Shown here: one piece after another, positions 18,348 through 27,478 of the stretch | How positions within the stretch are numbered: the stretch's first letter is position 1 | Layout: the number at the start of each line of letters is the position of its first letter | Assembly (NCBI GenBank): GCA_026636295.1 | Contig: CP089457.1 | Coordinates: 577,501-605,000, forward strand | Source of the DNA: Medakamo hakoo | Lineage: Eukaryota; Chlorophyta; Trebouxiophyceae; Coccomyxaceae | Length of the DNA: 27,500 nt | Direction of reading: 5' to 3' | Position numbers and translations under genes: made by a program | The notes under the pieces: generated by a model | Databases searched by the model: none | The model's input: only the letters and a program-made list of their open reading frames with translations | What the model was told of the DNA's origin: nothing

Positions 18348-20344
18348 TCAGCGCCGGCCCGCCGCCGGCGGCCGCACGTGCAGGCGCAGCGGCACGCCGT
18401 CAAACCCAAATGCCGCGCGCAGCCGCTTGGTCAGCAGGCGGCGCGTGGGCGGTGCCAGGTCGCCGCTGCCGCGGACGAAGGCGACAAAGCCGGGCGGCCG
18501 CACGCTGGCCTGGGTCAGGTAGCGCACGCGCCGCGCGTCGCGCGCGGCCGCGCCGCCGCCGCCGCCACCCGCCTCCAGGTCGCGCACCGTGTCGGCCAGC
18601 CACGCGTTCAGGCGGGATGTCGGCACGCGCCGGTTCCAGGCCGCGTGCACGGCCGCGACGGCGGGCATGAGCGCGCCCACGCCGTCCCCCGTCTCCGCGC
18701 TGAGGGCCAGGCACGGTGCGCCGGCCGCGCCGGGCACGCGGGCGGCCACGTCCCGGGCGAGGGCGGCACACGCAGCAGCAGCAGCAGCAGCAGCATCTGC
18801 TTCATCAGTCAGCAGGTCGACCTTGTTGGCGACAAAGACCAGGCCCCGCCCCTCGGCGACGGCCGCGGCCGCGATCGCGACTTCAGCCCGCGTCAGGGTG
18901 TGGCCCGCGGCCGGCGGCCGGCGAGCGCCGCTGCGCCCGCCTCCCGCCGCCGTGGCCGCCGCGGCCGCGGCCGCCGCCGCATCCGTAACCAGGACGACGC
19001 AGTGCGCGACGTCCACGCCCCGCTCAGCCTGGTCCTGGGCTTCCAGGGTCAGGGCGACGGCTTGCGCGTTGGCCGCGCCGACGGACGATGGCGGCGGCAG
19101 GTGGGTGGTGTGGGTGGCGGTCGTCGTCGTCGTCGTCTTCGTCGTCGTCGTGCCGGCGACGACGTGCCCGCCCGCCGGCGTGCCCACCGCACGCCCGCCC
19201 GGTCCGCCTCGCCCAGCCGCCGCGACGACGCTGCCGCCTGGGACGCGGCCACCGGCCGTGGCCGCGCGCCGCACCCAGCCCGCCGTGTCAATGACCTCCA
19301 CCCGCCGCCCGGCCCAGGCAAACGCCGCGCGCACCGCGTCCCGGGTCAGGCCCGGTTCCGGGCCGGTCAGGGAGCGGGCCTCGCCGAGCAGCGTGTTGAC
19401 GAGCGTGGACTTGCCCGCGTTGGGCAGGCCGACGACGGCCAGCCTGATGGTGGTGGTGGATCCACTGCCATCAGGCTCGTCCTCGCCACCGCCTCCACCC
19501 TCCCGCGCCTCCGCCTCCGCTGTCGCCGCCGCTGCATCCACCAACGGCTGCAGCGCCGCGTACAGGTCGGCCATGCCCTCCCCCGTCTCGGCCGACACGC
19601 CGACCGCGTCGCCAAAGCCCAGGCCGCCCGCTTCGGCCACGGCCGCCGCGATGGCGGGCACCTCCCGCGCGCGCTCGGCCTTGTTCACGGCCGCAATGAC
19701 CGCGCCCGGCCGCGCTGCCGTGCGCAGCCAGGCTGCCAGGGCAGCGTCGCCCGGCGTGACGCCCGTGCGCGCGTCCAGGAGCAAGAGGGCCGCGTGCGCG
19801 CGCGCGACAACGCCAGCCGTCAGCGCGGTCGCCCGCCCCTGGAGGCTGGCACCCGACATGAAGGGTTCCAGGCCGGACGTGTCGACGGCCGTGAAACGCA
19901 GGTCGCCCAGGGACGCCGCGCCCTCCCGGTAGTCCCGCGTCACGTGGCCACCCGGCGTGTCCATGACCATGGCCGCCCGCCGGCCGACCAGGCGGTTGAA
20001 CAGCGCGGACTTGCCCACGTTGGGCCGGCCGACGATGGCGACCTGTTTTGGGGGTGTTCAGAAGAGGGGGTTCTGTGAGTCGGAAGCGGGGAGGAAGGTG
20101 TGTTTGGGTTGTTGCGGCGAGAAAAAAAAACGGCGGCGGACACGCCTCTCACCGTGGCGGCGGGTGGGTCGGCCGACCGTGGCTGCAGCCGCGCCGCCGC
20201 ATTGCCTCCTCTCCTTCGCCCGGCCCGCGTCGACGCGGGCCGTGCCCAGCCTGTCCACGGCCAGTTACCGTGCGCCAGGCACGGTCCCGCCAGCGCCGAG
20301 GGTGGCGGCGGCCGGAGCAGGAGGGTGGCCAGCCCTCGTAGCAT
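18348..20344 (-). CDS. DER: Der/EngA double GTPase, organelle-targeted
   Basis: Der is a tandem-GTPase factor for assembly of bacterial-type large ribosomal subunits. Plant homologues act in the plastid. Exons are 20153-20344 and 18348-20042 (110-nt intron, GTGAG...CAG), giving 628 aa. The first exon is a leader (MLRGLATLLLRPPPPSALAG) typical of plastid or mitochondrial targeting. An in-frame stop just upstream fixes the start. GTPase 1 has GRPNVGKS (69-76), DTSG (118-121) and NKAE (184-187) in place of the usual NKxD. GTPase 2 has GLPNAGKS (269-276), DTAGW (316-320), NKVD (470-473) and SAETG. The C-terminal KH-like domain is present (RVPTSRLNAWL, FVRGSGDLAPPTRRLLTKRLR). About 60 low-complexity residues with a poly-Thr run sit between DTAGW and the rest of GTPase 2. 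Confidence 0.93.
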
Positions 20345-20455
20345 TTTCTGCTGCAATGTTTACTAGAGAGAGTGCGACCCGACGCACAAACCATCTTCCA
20401 TTTTTCGTTTTCCATTTTTTTTACAAAAGAAAGAAGTGGCGGCGTGAGAGGATCC

Positions 20456-21241
20456 CTACGGCGCACCCGCCCCGCCCGGCAGGATCTCCGACAGTGCTGC
20501 CGTGGGCGGGGTCGCCCCGCCTCCACCTTTGTCCGCCGCTGTCGCCAACCCTCCCCCACTCCCTACGCCGACCACCCGCTTCGCACCGTCCAGCACGTCG
20601 CCCGGCACCGTCGCCAGCAGCCGGTCCAGGGCGGCCAGGGCGGCAGCCAGGCGGGCGTCCGCGTCCGCAACCGGCACCGGCCCGCCGTCCCGGACCGCCC
20701 GGTACAGGACGCCGTCCAGGCTTTCCAGGGCGGTGAAAAAGTCGGCGGCCAGGCGAGGCTGCGGCGGCGCCGCGGTGCCCGTTCCGGCCGCCGTCGTCGC
20801 AGCAGCAGCAGCAGCAGCCGCAGCCGCGTACTCGCCGATCGCCCGCACATTGTCGCGCAAGCCTTCAAACGCGCCCGACCGCAGCAGGCGGCGCGCGTCC
20901 TTGGCGTCCCCGTACGCGGCCGGCAGGCGGGCCAGCTGGGCGCGCGCGTCCAGGACGGGCGGCACGTAGCTGGCCAGCGGGTCCAGCTTGCGCTTGCGCA
21001 CATACTTGTCCAGGCCGGCCGCGGCCGCGTGGGGTGGGGGCCGGCACGCCCAGGCGGCCAGGCCGGCCGCCAGCAGGGCCGCGTGCGCGGTGCGGCGGGT
21101 GGTTGGGAGGGGACGAGGTGGAACAGGGGCCGGCGGCGGCGCAGGCGGCGCGCGCGGCGCAGCCTGCTGCTGCTGTTCGCCCGCCGGCCGGCACGCAGAC
21201 GAGGCCGGCGCGCGCGCCAGTGATGACCGGGCGGGCTGCAT
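20456..21241 (-). CDS. Probable thylakoid lumen protein, conserved unknown domain
   Basis: This is a single exon of 261 aa. Residues 1-75 form a bipartite plastid leader: a Ser/Ala/Pro/Gln-rich first part, then twin Arg (49-50), a hydrophobic AALLAAGLAAWA and an Ala-rich cleavage site before GLDKY. This suggests Tat export into the lumen. The mature part (GLDKYVRKRKLDPLASYVPP, RRLLRSGAFEGLRDNVRAIGEYA, ALESLDGVLYRAV, LLATVPGDVLDGAK) resembles a plant and algal plastid family of unknown function, as I recall it. It is mostly helical, perhaps a PsbQ-like bundle, which is a guess. It is on the same strand as Der, 111 bp downstream of the Der start, and divergent from cysteine synthase. Confidence 0.8.
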   Translation of the reverse strand: MQPARSSLARAPASSACRPAGEQQQQAAPRAPPAPPPAPVPPRPLPTTRRTAHAALLAAGLAAWACRPPPHAAAAGLDKYVRKRKLDPLASYVPPVLDARAQLARLPAAYGDAKDARRLLRSGAFEGLRDNVRAIGEYAAAAAAAAAATTAAGTGTAAPPQPRLAADFFTALESLDGVLYRAVRDGGPVPVADADARLAAALAALDRLLATVPGDVLDGAKRVVGVGSGGGLATAADKGGGGATPPTAALSEILPGGAGAP

Positions 21242-21426
21242 GGGCTGCGCGTGCGCGGAGTGGGATGTCCCGCGTGTTTTTTTTTTGGGACGGCACTCAC
21301 AAGATGAGACGTGTGAGAGTTTCCGACCCCGACTCCCCAGACCCGAAAAACTAGCCTCAGCACTTCGGTGGCGTGGGTGTCGTCTCTCTTGCACGCCCCA
21401 CCACACGCCACCACACAACAACCGCC
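21242..21426. promoter_or_regulatory. Shared upstream region, lumen protein and cysteine synthase
   Basis: These 185 bp separate divergent starts of two plastid-type genes. A T10 run at about 21278-21287 lies on the lumen-protein side, and CACCACACGCC repeats lie before the cysteine synthase ATG. Co-regulation is possible but not shown. Confidence 0.45.
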
Positions 21427-23070
21427 ATGCCCGCCCTGCACCGGGCGCACACCCTGCGGCTGTCCCACCCGTTCGCGCGCCAGGTGAGAGCCGCGCAGGC
21501 CTAGCGTCGCCTGCGGCGGAAAAAAAGAGGACGAGAGCACAATTGTCCGCTCTGCATGCCCCCGTCGACGGCTCGAGAAGACTCTTTCCTTGGGGCCGCC
21601 GCCGCCGCCCGCCCACAACACCAACACCTTTGCTCCCACCTGCGCGCATGCGTGTGCACAAGGATGCCGATACTAGGCATGGAGCGCTCACGTTTTTGTT
21701 CCGCCTAAATAAAAAAATTTGCAGGCTCATGCTGCTGGGCGGCCAGCCCTGGCGGCGCAGCCGACCACCTCCACCCGCGTCCGCCGCGGCATGCCGGGCG
21801 TCGTCGCCGCCGTCGCGGCGGGCCGGCCCAAGATCGCCAACAACGTGACCGAGCTCATTGGTGCGTTGGAATGGTGTCTGGGGCAACACGCACGCGGGCT
21901 TTGCTCCGTCCGCGGCGCCTCCCCTCCCTCTTACACTCCCCCTCCCCGCTTGTCCGCAAAAAAAAAAAGGCGACACGCCCATGGTCTTCCTCAACCGCCT
22001 AACCGCCGGCATCCCGGGCGGCGCCCGCGTCGCCGTCAAGCTGGAGACCCAGGAACCCTGCCGCAGCGTCAAGGACCGCATCGGGCGGGGCATGATCGAG
22101 GACGCGGAGCGCAAGGGCCTGATCACGCCCGGGAAAACCACGCTCGTCGAACCGACGTCGGGCAACACGGGCATCGGCCTGGCCTTCATCGCCGCGGCCA
22201 AGGGCTACAAGCTCGTCCTGACCATGCCCGCGTCCATGAGCCTGGAGCGCCGCGTCCTGCTGCGCGCGTTTGGGGCGGAGCTGGTGTTGACGGACCCGGC
22301 CAAGGTGAGTGTGTGTGAGTGTGGGTGGGTGGGTGTGGGGGGTGGGGAGGGTGAGTTTTTCCCGCACAACACACACTCACGCCCCCCCAAAACACGGCCT
22401 CTTCGACGAACAACACCAGGGCATGAAGGGCGCGGTCGCCAAAGCCCAGGAAATCGCGGCCAAGACGGCCGGCGCGTACGTCCTGCAACAGTTTGAAAAC
22501 GGGGCCAACGCGGACGCGCACCGGGCGACGACCGGCCCGGAAATCTGGGCGGACACGGCCGGCCAGGTGGACGTCCTCGTCTCCGGCGTGGGCACGGGCG
22601 GCACCATCACGGGCGCGGGCGGCTTCCTAAAGTCCAAAAAACCGGGCGTCAAGGTCGTGGCAGTGGAGCCGGCCGAGTCGCCCGTCCTGGCCGGCGGCGC
22701 GCCGGGCCCGCACAAGATCCAGGGCATTGGTGCCGGCTTTGTGCCCGGCGTCCTGGACACTGCCGTGTACGACGAGGTCATGCAAGTCGGCAGCGATGAG
22801 GCCATCGCCATGGCCCGCCGCCTGGCGACGGAGGAAGGCATCTTTTGCGGTATCTCGTCCGGCGCCGCCGCCCTGGCCGCCCTGCGCATCGCGGCCCGGC
22901 CGGAGAGCGCGGGCGCGCTCATCGTCGCCGTCCTGCCCTCCTTTGGTGAGCGGTACCTGTCCACCGCCCTGTTTGCGGCGGTGCGGGAGGAGGCGGAGGC
23001 CATGGCCGTCGGCGACCGGGTGCGGCTGGCGGACGAGGCGGGGCGTGAATTTTTCGTGCCGCCGCTGTGA
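21427..23070 (+). CDS. OASTL: Cysteine synthase (O-acetylserine (thiol)lyase), plastid type
   Basis: This is a pyridoxal-phosphate enzyme making cysteine from O-acetylserine and sulfide. Exons are 21427-21483, 21725-21860, 21970-22304 and 22420-23070. The introns are 241, 109 and 115 nt. The second acceptor is a bare A-run followed by AG, but it rejoins [11 protein letters not shown] exactly. The product is 392 aa. The first 55 residues, rich in Arg/Ala/His, look like a plastid transit peptide. PLP-binding Lys99 sits in SVKDRIG, followed by the phosphate and substrate loops TSGNTG (127-132), GTGGT and GISSGAA, and the family text [21 protein letters not shown] and [11 protein letters not shown]. 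Family members bind serine acetyltransferase, and that partner is not in this window. All key residues are present. Confidence 0.96.
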
Positions 23071-23380
23071 GGAGGGGGGGGGGCTCGTGAGAATGGGCTT
23101 GGGGACGGGACGTGGGTGGTCGTGTTGAACACGAGAAAAGACGACACCGGCGGAGTTTGTGTGTGTTGTGTGCATGCGCGTGTGTGTCAGACAAAACCCG
23201 GCGAGAGGGAGGTGGCAGTGTCGAGACGGTGGTCGAGACGGACGCGACGGACGCGGGCGCGGCGGAGCGAGCCCGCGCACAACCGCGAATTGAAGGCTTT
23301 CCGCACGCCGCGCCGCGTGGGCGCCGGCCCGCCTGTCCGCACGCGCGCGCATACTCAGCACACGCGGTCGCAACCCCGCC
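23071..23380. other. Intergenic region after cysteine synthase
   Basis: This 310-bp stretch holds the cysteine synthase 3' end and the leader of the next plus-strand gene. It begins with a G9 run and contains a TGTGTGTTGTGTGCATGCG tract. I see no gene or RNA in it. Confidence 0.45.
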
Positions 23381-23920
23381 ATGCCACCCCGCCCGCCGAG
23401 CCCGCTGCGGCGGTGGGCGGCGGGCGCCCGTGAAATAGTGGCGCCGTCGTCGCTGCCCGACCCGGTGGCCGGCAGCGGGGCCGGGCCGGGCCGGCACCGG
23501 CGCCGCCGGTCCCTGGCGGACCGGTGGCGCCTGGTGGCGGCCGGCACGCGCGACTACCTGGCCAGCTGGCGGGCGGCAGGGGACGAGGATGCGGAGCCAG
23601 AGGAGGCGGGCGCGACGCCGGCGGGGCCGCCCGACCCGCCTCCAGGCGCGACCACGGCCGCCGGCCTGTCCACGGCCGAGGCGGCCGCCCGGGCCGCCGT
23701 CCGCGGCGCGGAAGCCCTGCGCCCGGGCGTGCAGCACCTGTTCCGCTCGCGGGCGGCGGCGTACCGGGACGCCGTGTTCAGCTTCGCCGACGGGTTTCGG
23801 GAAGGGGTGGCGGGTGGGGGTGGGGGTGGGGGTGGGGAGGGTGGGGACGCCGGCGGCGACGGCAGGCGACGACCGCCGCCACGCACGGCGTCGCCGCCGC
23901 CGCCTCCCTGTCCAGACTAG
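23381..23920 (+). CDS. Hypothetical protein, 179 aa
   Basis: I do not recognise this product. It is a single exon from an ATG after CAACCCCGCC to a TAG that is soon followed by A-rich DNA. Two segments have mixed, gene-like composition: SLADRWRLVAAGTRDYLASW (about residues 44-63) and LFRSRAAAYRDAVFSFADGF (about 119-138). Between and after them the sequence is Gly/Pro/Ala-rich, including a run of nine Gly coded by GGTGGG repeats and a Pro-rich tail. There is no clear signal peptide or membrane span. It fills an otherwise empty gap between cysteine synthase and the convergent PsbP gene (107 bp to its stop). In DNA this GC-rich a chance frame of this length is possible, so the call is moderate. 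Confidence 0.5.
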   Translation: MPPRPPSPLRRWAAGAREIVAPSSLPDPVAGSGAGPGRHRRRRSLADRWRLVAAGTRDYLASWRAAGDEDAEPEEAGATPAGPPDPPPGATTAAGLSTAEAAARAAVRGAEALRPGVQHLFRSRAAAYRDAVFSFADGFREGVAGGGGGGGGEGGDAGGDGRRRPPPRTASPPPPPCPD

Positions 23921-24027
23921 GTGCGCAGTTTGTAAAAAAGAAGAAAAAAAAGACGTCCGCAGCGCCCTTTTTGTGTCCGTGTTCTACAGGCTCCCGCCTC
24001 TCGCGTCCATCCATCTATCCACCAGTC

Positions 24028-25007
24028 TCACCCGACCAGCCGGAAAGACGACACCGCCGCCCGCAGCGCCGCCGCCTCCGCCGGCCAGGCCGCCGCCCGC
24101 GCCGTGCCCGCCACCAGGAAGACGCGGCCCGCCCGTGCGACGGCCGCCAGCGTCACGCGCAGGCCGTCCCGCCCCTCAAACTCGTACCTGTACACCGTCT
24201 GGGGCGGCGTCGGCACGACGCCAGCCACCGTGCCCGTGTCCCGGTCCGGCTGAGCGACGACCTGGGTCGCGGACGCCAGGACGCGCACGCCGCGCGGCAG
24301 GAGCAGGCCGGCGACGGTGGCGACGTCGCCCCACTGTGACAGGTCGGTCACCTGCAGGAACGTGGGCTTGATGCCGGACGCCTCCCGGGCGATGACCGTC
24401 AGCTCCGCGTCGCCTCCGGGCGACACGCACCGCACCTTCACCGGTGAGTCCGCGGGCGCGACGCCCCGGCCGCGCTCGCCACGCTCGCGGGCTGTGGGTG
24501 GTGGGTTGGAAGTGAGGGGGTGAGAGGGTGAGAGAGTCTGGGCGTCGCGACCCGCACTCGCCCCCGCCCGCCCGTGTTCCCTCCTCTACACTCGCCTGAC
24601 GCGGGCGCCGACCCGGGCGCGGCCGCCAGGAGGACGATGTCGTAGCCACGGGGCGGCGACACCGAAAAGCCCGGCGCGTCCAGGCGGTCGCCCAGGAGGG
24701 GAGGTGGAGTGGGTGAGGCGGGCGGCGACGCCATCGCCGACGGCGCAGCAGCAACAGGCGCCGCGTCGACTGCTGCCGCGGCACCGCCGGACCAGGCCGG
24801 CGCCAGGGCCGTGCTGACCACCGCCAGGGCGGCACGCCGGGTCAGGAGGTCGGCGGCGTCGGCGTCGGCCCCGGCCGGCCGACTCGTGGCCGCGCAATCG
24901 GCCGGTGCACGCCTAGCCAGCGCCCGACGAGAGGGCGGGGCGGCCGCGATAGGGCCGGCACCGGGCGTGGCTCTGGCCCGAGTGGCGGGCAGGGTGGGAG
25001 CCCGCAT
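24028..25007 (-). CDS. PsbP-domain protein, thylakoid lumen
   Basis: This belongs to the PsbP/PPD family, whose members support photosystem II or I or the NDH complex from the lumen. Exons are 24596-25007 and 24028-24491, giving 291 aa. The leader is bipartite: an Arg/Ala/Pro-rich plastid part, then LLTRRAALAVVSTALAP with twin Arg57-58, suggesting Tat export. Next come an Ala/Pro linker and the PsbP fold, starting at PGFSVSPPRGYDIVLL. It continues with SPVKVRCVSPGGDAELTVI, TDLSQWGDVATVAGLLLP and VYRYEFEGRDGLRVTLAAVARAGRVFLVAGTA, and ends in VSSFRLVG. The 104-nt intron seems to use a GC donor (CAG|GCGAGT). The only other donor keeping frame is a weak GT four bases further on. Which of the PPD subfamilies it belongs to is unclear. 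It is the gene nearest the right rDNA arm. Confidence 0.88.
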
Positions 25008-25304
25008 GTGACGTTGGGGGTGTGTGGCGCGCGTGCGTCGCTCTCTACACCCCAGGCCCCCCCGGCGAGAGAAAAACCAGTGAGCCGCGCAGCGCAAAGG
25101 CTGGAGTCCGTCGCCGGACGCACAGAGCGCGCGGCGGCGGCGGCCCAGGCCAAAGACAAACCAACACGCTCTCACTCACGCCACCCACTCACCCGCCCAC
25201 CCACCCACCGCCCGCCCGCCTTGTCACTCGCCTAGCCGCCCCGCCCCCAGGACCGTGGGTGCGGGGCGTGACGAGGCGGCCGGCAACAAACGCGACGCCT
25301 CACC
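25008..25304. other. Diverged spacer between PsbP gene and right rDNA arm
   Basis: This stretch holds the PsbP promoter and leader next to 25008, then from about 25035 a diverged counterpart of the left spacer at 2329-2600. Shared blocks such as AAAAACCAGTGAGCCGCGCAG and the GCGGCGGCGGCCCAGGCC tract are separated by indels. ACCCACCCACC repeats mirror the GGTGG repeats on the left. No gene is seen. Confidence 0.6.
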
Positions 25305-25484
25305 CCCCCATGCAAAAAGACAGGGGAGAGAGCTCGCATTGTTTCGTCAACTCCCCCGGCCACACTGCCCAGAGCCCACCCTCTCCCAGTGCCTAATGTC
25401 ACCCGTGTTGTCGTGCCCCACCCACCTCACCCTGCACCTCGTCTGTGGGGAGACGACCTCTCCCCGACCCAGTGACAGGCGCCC

Positions 25485-25526
25485 GCCGGCGGCCGCCCCA
25501 GGCTGAACAGCCTGGGACCCGCCGGC
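25485..25526. repeat. Nested inverted repeat in rDNA spacer (right)
   Basis: This is the mirror of 2107-2148. The inner stem is CCCAGGCT (25497-25504) and AGCCTGGG (25509-25516) in the reverse-complement setting, with the same GC-rich outer stem. Confidence 0.5.
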
Positions 25527-26174
25527 ATGCAGGGACTTGCCCAGTAGCTGTTTTCCAACATTCTTTGGTGAGTGACAGTCCGGCCCGACGCGGCGCGTCC
25601 GGGAGCTGCTGCGGCAGCGCCTGGAGCGACCTCAACGCCTCGGTTCTTTTGCCGGTATCAACGAATGGTCCGCCGCCTCCCTCCTCTTCGGAGGGGGGAG
25701 GCCGGCGGGCCGACACACGCCCAGCCCCGCCCCTTGCTCCTCAAAAGGCAAGGTTTGGCCGGGGCGCGGTGGGAAGTTCGTGCTGCTATGCGATGCACAA
25801 ACTTACGAAACACAGCCGTTGGCCAGGTCCGGCTCCGGGAGGCATCGCGACCCGCGCTTTTTCGAAGGCGCGGTCGACGCGACCCGGGGTCAGCTGGCGA
25901 CGCACCCCCGCCGGCGGGAGGCGGCAGGCCGGTCGTTCGACCGCGCACCCTGCCAGTTCCTCCGCTCCGCCGACGGGTGGTGGGGGACGGTTTCTTTGAA
26001 CCGGACTCGAAGCAAGCGTCCGTCTTCCGCGCCCGCCCGGCCCTCGTTGCCGGTGCGGCGTCGGATCGGCGCAGCTACACAACACACACACAAGTAGCGA
26101 TTCAAAACCTTTCATACACTCCTGCCCTGCAATGGGGCTTGAGGACGAACGGATTCAGTCGCGGTTGGTTCTGT

Positions 26175-26197
26175 CGTCTTTTCTTTTCGAAAAGACG
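26175..26197. repeat. Hairpin just upstream of 18S 5' end (right)
   Basis: CGTCTTTT at 26175-26182 pairs with AAAAGACG at 26190-26197. It ends 32 nt before the 18S start. It is the mirror of the left copy and likely folds in the pre-rRNA. Confidence 0.6.
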
Positions 26198-26264
26198 ATT
26201 GCCGCCGCGACCCGCTCGGGAAAGGCAGCTACCTGGTTGATCCTGCCAGTAGTCATATGCTTGT

Positions 26265-26685
26265 TTCCTTTTGGCAAGTGAAAGCATGCGAATTGCATGC
26301 TAGTCCAACCACGGAGTTGGGCAACACCGTCAAATTGCCCGGACACCCCGACGCACCACGGTACCGCCTGGCGCCCGAAAGGGCGGCAGCGCACCGCAGG
26401 GAAACCTGCGGGCACGGTGACAATCCTGTGATGCGATCAGAGGGGCAATGGGCAGCCAAGTCCGCTGGGAAAACGCGTTTTCCCGCGGGTGCAGTTCACA
26501 GACTAAATGTCGGTGGGTCTCCACACACGCATGCGTGTGTGGAGGCTTGAGATATAGTCGGTTCCCACACGCAAGGTGGTTCGACAGAGGATGGCCCCCC
26601 TCCCGCGGGGGCCGGAGAGCTGTCGAAGGACGCGAGTAGTACTGCCCTCGGGCAGGGGCCCTGGCCCTTCGCGACCGAAGCAACG
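26265..26685 (+). ncRNA. Group I intron (IC1-like) in right 18S, first site
   Basis: This is the 421-nt twin of the left intron at 948-1368. Guide GCAAG (26274-26278) pairs with exon CUUGU (26260-26264). The R block starts near 26501 and the S block GATATAGTCGG is at 26551-26561. The intron ends in G before CTCAAAGATTAAG. Confidence 0.9.
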
Positions 26686-27045
26686 CTCAAAGATTAAGCC
26701 ATGCATGTCTAAGTATAAACTGCTTTATACTGTGAAACTGCGAATGGCTCATTAAATCAGTTATAGTTTATTTGATGGTACTTTACTACTCGGATAACCG
26801 TAGTAATTCTAGAGCTAATACGTGCGTAAATCCCGACTTCTGGAAGGGACGTATTTATTAGATAAAAGGCCGACCGGGCTTGCCCGACTCGCGGTGAATC
26901 ATGATAACTTCACGAATCGCATGGCCTCGTGCCGGCGATGTTTCATTCAAATTTCTGCCCTATCAACTTTCAACCGTAAGGTAGTGGCCTACGGTGGTGG
27001 TAACGGGTGACGGAGGATTAGGGTTCGATTCCGGAGAGGGAGCCT

Positions 27046-27478
27046 ATACAATTTTCTTGGGCTCGAGACTTGGGGCACACGCGGGTGTGCCCCCGGTAGT
27101 CCGGCCGTGCGACAACACGGCCCGGGCAACACTGTCAAATTGCGGGGAGGCCCTAAAGCTCTGCGACTACCAAGCCGGCGCGGAAACGCGGCCGGTGGCC
27201 GGGGGTTAACGCCCTCGGGTACGGTCAAAACGTCCAGAGATGCACCAATGGGTTATCCGCAGCCAAGTCCTGCCGGCGGCCGCGATGACGCGAACCGCCC
27301 ACGGATGCAGTTCACAGACTAGATGGCAGTGGGCTTCCTTTCCTGCATGGAAAGGAGGCTTGAGATATAGTCGGCCCCCACCGAAAGGTGGTCTGCGAGA
27401 GGAACCGGCCCACATACGGACCGGGGAGAGCTCGTGGAGTGTTGGGTTGTCCTTCGGACACTCGGCACGGAACACGCG
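27046..27478 (+). ncRNA. Group I intron (IC1-like) in right 18S, second site
   Basis: This is the 433-nt twin of the left intron at 155-587. Guide GGGCUC (27059-27064) pairs with exon GAGCCU ending at 27045. The R block is near 27317-27333 and the S block near 27363-27373. The intron ends in G before GAGAAACGG and has no endonuclease frame. Confidence 0.9.

Larger units (their letters stand above)
25305..26229 (+). other. 5' external transcribed spacer / rDNA spacer, right arm
   Basis: This is the mirror of 1404-2328, upstream of the right 18S gene. It includes the nested hairpin at 25485-25526 and the 18S-proximal hairpin at 26175-26197. No protein gene is credible, and the RNA polymerase I start cannot be placed. 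Confidence 0.7.
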
